A DNA stretch of 64,000 nt, from contig JAQGEQ010000081.1 in assembly GCA_034620365.1 (NCBI GenBank), positions 1 through 64,000 on the forward strand, given 5' to 3'. The stretch comes from Pegea sp. RAD2-039. Taxonomy: Eukaryota; Chordata; Thaliacea; Salpida; Salpidae. Numbering within the stretch: the first letter of the stretch is position 1; every line of letters begins with the position of its first letter. The position numbers and the translations under genes were made by a program. The notes below the pieces were generated by a model, which saw only the letters and a program-made list of their open reading frames with translations, was not told where the DNA came from and made no database searches. Shown here in pieces: positions 59,681 to 64,000 of this stretch.

Positions 59681-61795
59681 ATGACAGTGGATGACCGATA
59701 CTTCTTGAACAACTGGGATCTGCTCAAAAAAGCAATCCAACAAATTCAAAACAAAAACGAGGGTAGTCTTAGATTTGAAGAACTTTATAGGAATGCCTAC
59801 ATGATGGTTATTCATGAGCATGGCGAGAAGTTGTACAATGGATTGAGAGAGGTGGTCACTGACCATCTTCGTCTAAAGGTGATTGGTTTTTGGAATTTGG
59901 GTCGATAATTTTTATAGTTTATTTGGCAAAGCTCACATCAAAAGATGTTTCTTATAAATATTTTCTAAATAAATGGCCACCTATTAGGTCCTAACCTAGA
60001 CAGACACTAGCTGGACGTTGATGCCACTGTCCCAGCTGACAGTCATCGAACATCGGGTGTAATGTGGTGGTTCTGTTTGTCTAAAATGACTTTTAGAGAT
60101 TTATTTAATGAAAAAAACTCCTTTTAATTCAGGTTAGTGTTGATGTGATTGCTTCACTGAAGAACAACTTCCTGTCCACACTGAACGCTGCTTGGGAAGA
60201 CCATCTAACCTGCATGGTAAAAATCAGACATACCATGGCGCATATGGTAAGTATCTTTACCTACATGTTGATCTTCTCACATCTTTTTCATAAAGGATCG
60301 GGTTTATGTGTCTCAAAATAACGTCGATAATGTTTATCATCTGGGATTAAAACTCTTTCGAGATGAAGTGATCCGCCCCAAGAAGATAGGAAGTTATCTT
60401 GAAGAAGTGCTTCTAGATCTCGTAGCTCGCGAACGAAAGGGGGAAGTTGTTGACAGGTAGATGACTCTAGAGTATTTAAAACATTTTTCTAAACATCTAC
60501 TTTCAGAGGTTCTATCAGAAGCGCTTGCATGATGCTCACGACTTTATCGCTGAATAACCGAGACGTTTACGAGCAACAATTTGAGATCGCTTTTTTGCAG
60601 CAGTCGGCTGAATTTTATAGAGTAAAAATCTTCCTTAAGAATCATAAACATTTCTAATTTAATTATCATTTGTAGTTGGAAAGCCAGAAATTGTTAGCTG
60701 AAAACAGCACCTCTGTCTACATCCATAAAGTTGAAGCTAGAATCGAAGAGGAAGTCGAAAGAGCGCGTCATTATCTTAATTCAATGAGCGAACCAGCTAT
60801 TATATCTGGTACCTAGACACCCTCGTCATCAACGACCAGCTTCAAATTTGTTTTTTTGATTCAGTTCTTGAAAGCGAGCTGATCCAGAAGCACATGCGTA
60901 CCATAGTTGAGATGGAAAACTCTGGAGCTGTTCACATGTTAAAGAATGATAAAAAAGAGGGTTTATTGGATTTCTCCAACCACATAAATTAAATATAAAA
61001 CTGGTGTTTGTTTACAGATCTTCTTCGTATGTACAAGTTGATTGAAAGAGTTCCTGAAGGTCTTTTGACTTTGAAGGATTGTGTGAGTGTGTACCTTCGA
61101 GAGCAGGGAAAAGCTCTTGTTGAAGATTGTGGTCAAAAGTCTGCAGTGGATTACATCCAGGTACTTCTTTCTATTTATCATCTAACCTTTTAACTTTCAA
61201 CCTTGTAGAGCTTGCTGAACCTCAAGGATCGTATGGATGACTTTCTGACTAAATCATTCAAAAATGATAATATCTTTAAGAAGATGATCAGGGGTGACTT
61301 TGAATGGTTTGTTAATCTCAACCCGAAGTCACAAGAGTACCTCTCGTTGTTTATTGATGATAAACTGAAGAAAGGAGATAAAATGGTTAGTTTAAAACAA
61401 CCCGGTGCCCTCATAATCATTCCGATCTTTCTAGTTATCTGAACAAGACGTTGAAAGCGTCCTGGAAAAGTCGATGTCGCTATTTCGCTTTCTGCAAGAA
61501 AAATATGTTTTTGAGCGCTACTACAAACAGCATCTCAGTAGACGTCTTCTCACCAACAAAAGTATCTCAGATGACTCTGAGAAAAACATGATCGCCAAAT
61601 TGAAGGTTTGTTTACTTTTTTTATCAACTACGTCATCAATCGCGAGACGTCATCGAATTTCAGACTGAATGTGGATGCCAGTTCACCAGCAAACTCGAAA
61701 GTATGTTCAATGACATGAAATTCTCCATCACAACCAACGAGGACTTTAAGCGTCACATCACCGACAACTCCGGAATACAGGATTTTTCTTTGTAA
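59681..61795 (+). pseudogene. CUL3: Cullin-3 N-terminal half, right copy, ten exons, no C-terminal domain
   Basis: Exons: 59681-59878, 60133-60246, 60296-60456, 60507-60621, 60676-60808, 60865-60960, 61018-61160, 61209-61385, 61435-61605, 61664-61795. Every exon is open, every intron is GT-AG, and introns are 48-58 nt except the first (254 nt). The model is 479 residues and ends NSGIQDFSL. It covers the BTB-binding cullin repeats and the start of the cullin homology domain, but not the RBX1-binding and neddylation regions. The final intron before [12 protein letters not shown] is kept, and the protein diverges from the family about 37 residues later. AATAAA follows the stop at once (61,799). 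Compared with the left copy I count 24 amino-acid-changing and 7 silent differences, close to what no selection would give. It keeps the family's FEELYRN but has SQEYLSLF where the left copy and family have SPEYLSLF. It could be transcribed, but I read it as a decaying duplicate. Confidence 0.93.
59970..60075 (+). other. GC-richer insert in cullin-3 first intron, right copy, with hairpin
   Basis: The first intron seen is 254 nt whereas the others are about 50 nt. The excess is a block of mixed composition with an inverted repeat ACTGTC-ccagct-GACAGT. It looks like a small transposon remnant inserted before the arms duplicated, since the left arm has the same block. The family is not recognised. 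Confidence 0.4.
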
Positions 61796-63390
61796 TTTAA
61801 ATAAATAGATGAAATAACATTTTTTTATAAAATCGACGCTGCAACAGAAGATTAAGAAGTCGAATTATGAGTAGTGATTTATTGTTGAAGACAGTTAATG
61901 AAGTTGTTCTAGAGATCAATTAGAAAGTTACGGATGATTTTATCAGAGTTTATAATTAATGACAATATTTTTGTAAACAAACTTCATAGAAATTATAATT
62001 TATATCAATTAAATAAAAAGCTTAATAAATGCTACTTTATATTTAAAAAGAATATGCTGGTTTAAAAACGGTAAACAACTTTCAATTTTAACTAGTTTGA
62101 AAAACTACTCGACTGTAAACGCAAGGCAAATTAAACTTATGTAAGGAAGTTTCATCAAGTTTCTATTCAACCTGATTACTACTATTTAAATAACTAAATA
62201 AAAACAATATTGGAAAACGAAAAAAAATGACAATTCGTTGAAAATTCTTTAATTTTAGAAATTAATAACTTTTCGCTTGATCCATTTACAATTAATTTAG
62301 TCTAATTGAAAGCTTATTAGATTAAGAGATATAATATCTTTTTTGAGATCTATTTCAATCTTTACCTTATTTTTTGTGATGATCCAAGGTGTTTATTCTA
62401 TAAAAGTCGTAAATATTCTTAAATCGAATTAAAAAATAAAGCATGAGGTCATTGAAACACATTTAGACGTTTTCATTAACTTGGAACATATAAGTTTTTG
62501 TTTTCAACTAACTTTCTAATATTATACAAATGTACAAATGATTGCCAAATTAATGACGTCATAATTGCTGATAGTAAAAGCACGTAGTCCCGGTTCAGTA
62601 ATTTTAATTTGTAAATAAAACCAAAACAAAACTAAAAATTAAATTGAATTTAATCATCATGAACTCTACAGATAAAAAAAGCATCAAATTAAAAGAAAGA
62701 AATGAAGAGTCTTTAATCAGATATATACATCTTATATTTAAAATAAACGTTTTTAGTAACAACATCTAATTAAATAGTTAAATAACTATGCCAATAAATA
62801 ATAAATCATAATCACAATATACACAAAGTACTATAAAATTTATACAGAGAAAGTTGTTAATCTATTTATGAATAAAAGAAAGTTGGTTTGGAAAAAGAGA
62901 TAGACACAAGAAATTTAATCGAGCGTACCTTAATCAGTGAAGATAGAAAAGAGACAGAAGAGTTGAGACTTTTAATGAGTTTATTTGATTCTAAACTGTT
63001 TTGTTTGTTTGTTTGTAAATTAGTTCTACAAAAACTCAGTAAAAACTCAATTTTATAAATTGGCGATCTCAAAACATCTGAACCAAATATTAAAATTAAA
63101 CAAAATAATTGCATAATTTCCATTTCATTTATGATATAAAGTTTTAATCGATAAGTTATTTAGTATCTAATTAATTTGATTAAGATTTTTTCATAATTCT
63201 CTACTACTAGTAGTGTTTATGTATTACACAAATAGTTTTCACGACAATCAGCATGGACATATTGGTTAATTAGCATTTGTTGATTAGAATTAACTGATGA
63301 TTAGGGTTGATAGTTAATATTTACTTCATTCATATGAGTTTTTGTAGACTGAGATTAAAAAGGAATTATTTCAAATGTAGTTGATCAATG
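61796..63390. other. Gene-free arm sequence downstream of cullin-3, right copy
   Basis: Counterpart of 18,700-20,284. It starts with AATAAA at 61,799, six bases after the end of the last sense codon. 61,867-61,923 encodes MSSDLLLKTVNEVVLEIN with an ATG here, where the left arm has TTG. The 85-codon minus-strand frame at 62,866-63,123 has no known match and is broken in the left arm. Confidence 0.5.
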
Positions 63391-63399
63391 AAGATGAAG

Positions 63400-63909
63400 T
63401 GATTTCCTTCACTTCATTCACAAATTCTCGTCTTCACAAGACTTTGTGGGCTGGATTCTGAGCTGCCAATTCATAGACCAGTTTTCCAAACTGTGCAGTT
63501 TAGTTTAAAGTTTTGAATAATTGCAACATAATAGCTTGATATCATCTGCATACACAAACACACTGACATCATCGATTGCTACCAGTCTTCCGATGAGGTC
63601 TTCAATGAAAATTAAAAAGAGAAGGAGGCCCAGAACAGAACCCTGAGGAACACCCCTAGTGATTTGACTAGAAGTAGATAAAGATCTTTCTACACGAGCT
63701 TGTTGGGTTCTAGCTGAAAAGTAATCTTCAATCCACTGTAAGATAAAGATATTGATTTTTAAGTTTTTCAATACAGTAACAAACTTAGTGTGTGAGACAG
63801 AATCAAACGCTTTTGCAAAATTGAGGTATATGAGGTCACAGGGAGTATTACTTTCGTAATGGGCTGTAAGCTCAAAAGTAAGAATTTTAAGATTAGTTTC
63901 GCTTGTCAT
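63400..63909 (-). mobile_element. Non-LTR retrotransposon reverse transcriptase fragment, right
   Basis: A 134-codon open frame (63,505-63,909) carries ordered RT blocks: LIYLNFAKAFDSVSH, then RGVPQGSVLGLLLFLIFIED, then VFVYADDIKLL with the YADD catalytic motif. This pattern is typical of CR1/Jockey-like LINEs; the usual GPLLF is GLLLF. Frame is lost just after KLL, but homology continues to about 63,400 with ENWSMNWQLRIQP in another frame. There is no upstream endonuclease or RT start before 63,909, so the element is truncated at both ends. The part to 63,599 is shared with the left arm. Confidence 0.9.
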
Positions 63910-64000
63910 AAATCATTTAAATAGGCACTAACTAAAGTTTCTTTTTTGTTTTGTTATAATTTGACAATAAACAATTGAAGTTTTAGTTAAGTATTGTGTA

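Larger units (their letters stand above)
57562..63599. repeat. Inverted repeat, right arm (6.0 kb, contains cullin-3 copy)
   Basis: Inverted counterpart of 18,494-24,524. Its inner end joins the large direct repeat copy 2 at about 57,553-57,562. At its outer end the LINE reverse transcriptase continues to 63,909, whereas the left arm stops inside the same gene and passes into minisatellite. So the right arm preserves more of the original flank at that end. Confidence 0.95.

Overview
The window is nuclear DNA of a eukaryote, most likely an invertebrate animal. It is roughly three-quarters A+T and gene-poor. It carries spliced genes with animal-type proteins (RNA polymerase II subunit RPB9, cullin-3, a DRP1-type dynamin), mostly tiny introns of about 48-58 nt, a non-LTR reverse transcriptase fragment and a tRNA-derived repeat. 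I cannot name the phylum from the sequence alone. No bacterial operons, CRISPR arrays or phage genes are present.

Only one gene looks intact: POLR2I/RPB9 at 34,896-36,033 (+), four exons, 122 residues, all eight zinc ligands present. It lies between two minisatellite arrays of the same 20-bp unit in opposite orientations (34,283-34,517 and about 36,165-37,547). Everything else that codes is a fragment. There are two cullin-3 copies (20,285-22,403 minus; 59,681-61,795 plus) with ten clean exons each but no C-terminal half. There is an unprocessed RPB9 pseudogene (24,530-24,960), a DRP1 GTPase exon with a stop and a frameshift (25,503-25,751), one C2H2 zinc finger with a frameshift (3,402-3,484 and its duplicate at 52,278-52,360), and LINE reverse transcriptase pieces.

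Large-scale structure dominates the window. Positions 1-8,691 recur in the same orientation at 48,879-57,553. Immediately after that, positions 57,562-63,599 are an inverted copy of 18,494-24,524. The right-hand 15 kb is therefore a chimera of two pieces that lie about 10 kb apart on the left, one direct and one inverted. They are joined at a short homology (TTTAAGAATA) that both source loci carry. The left cullin arm ends exactly where a minisatellite begins, and an RPB9 pseudogene starts within a few bases of its other end.

The rest is a patchwork of diverged interspersed modules. Composite units of 1.7-3.6 kb appear at about 9,500-13,090, 13,480-15,150, 27,950-30,930 and 38,690-41,480. A third, more diverged relative of the direct repeat lies at about 41,640-45,170. 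I found no continuous protein in these modules apart from short reverse-transcriptase-like and zinc-finger traces. Repeat boundaries were placed by eye and are approximate, usually within 10-50 bases; splice-site coordinates are exact readings.
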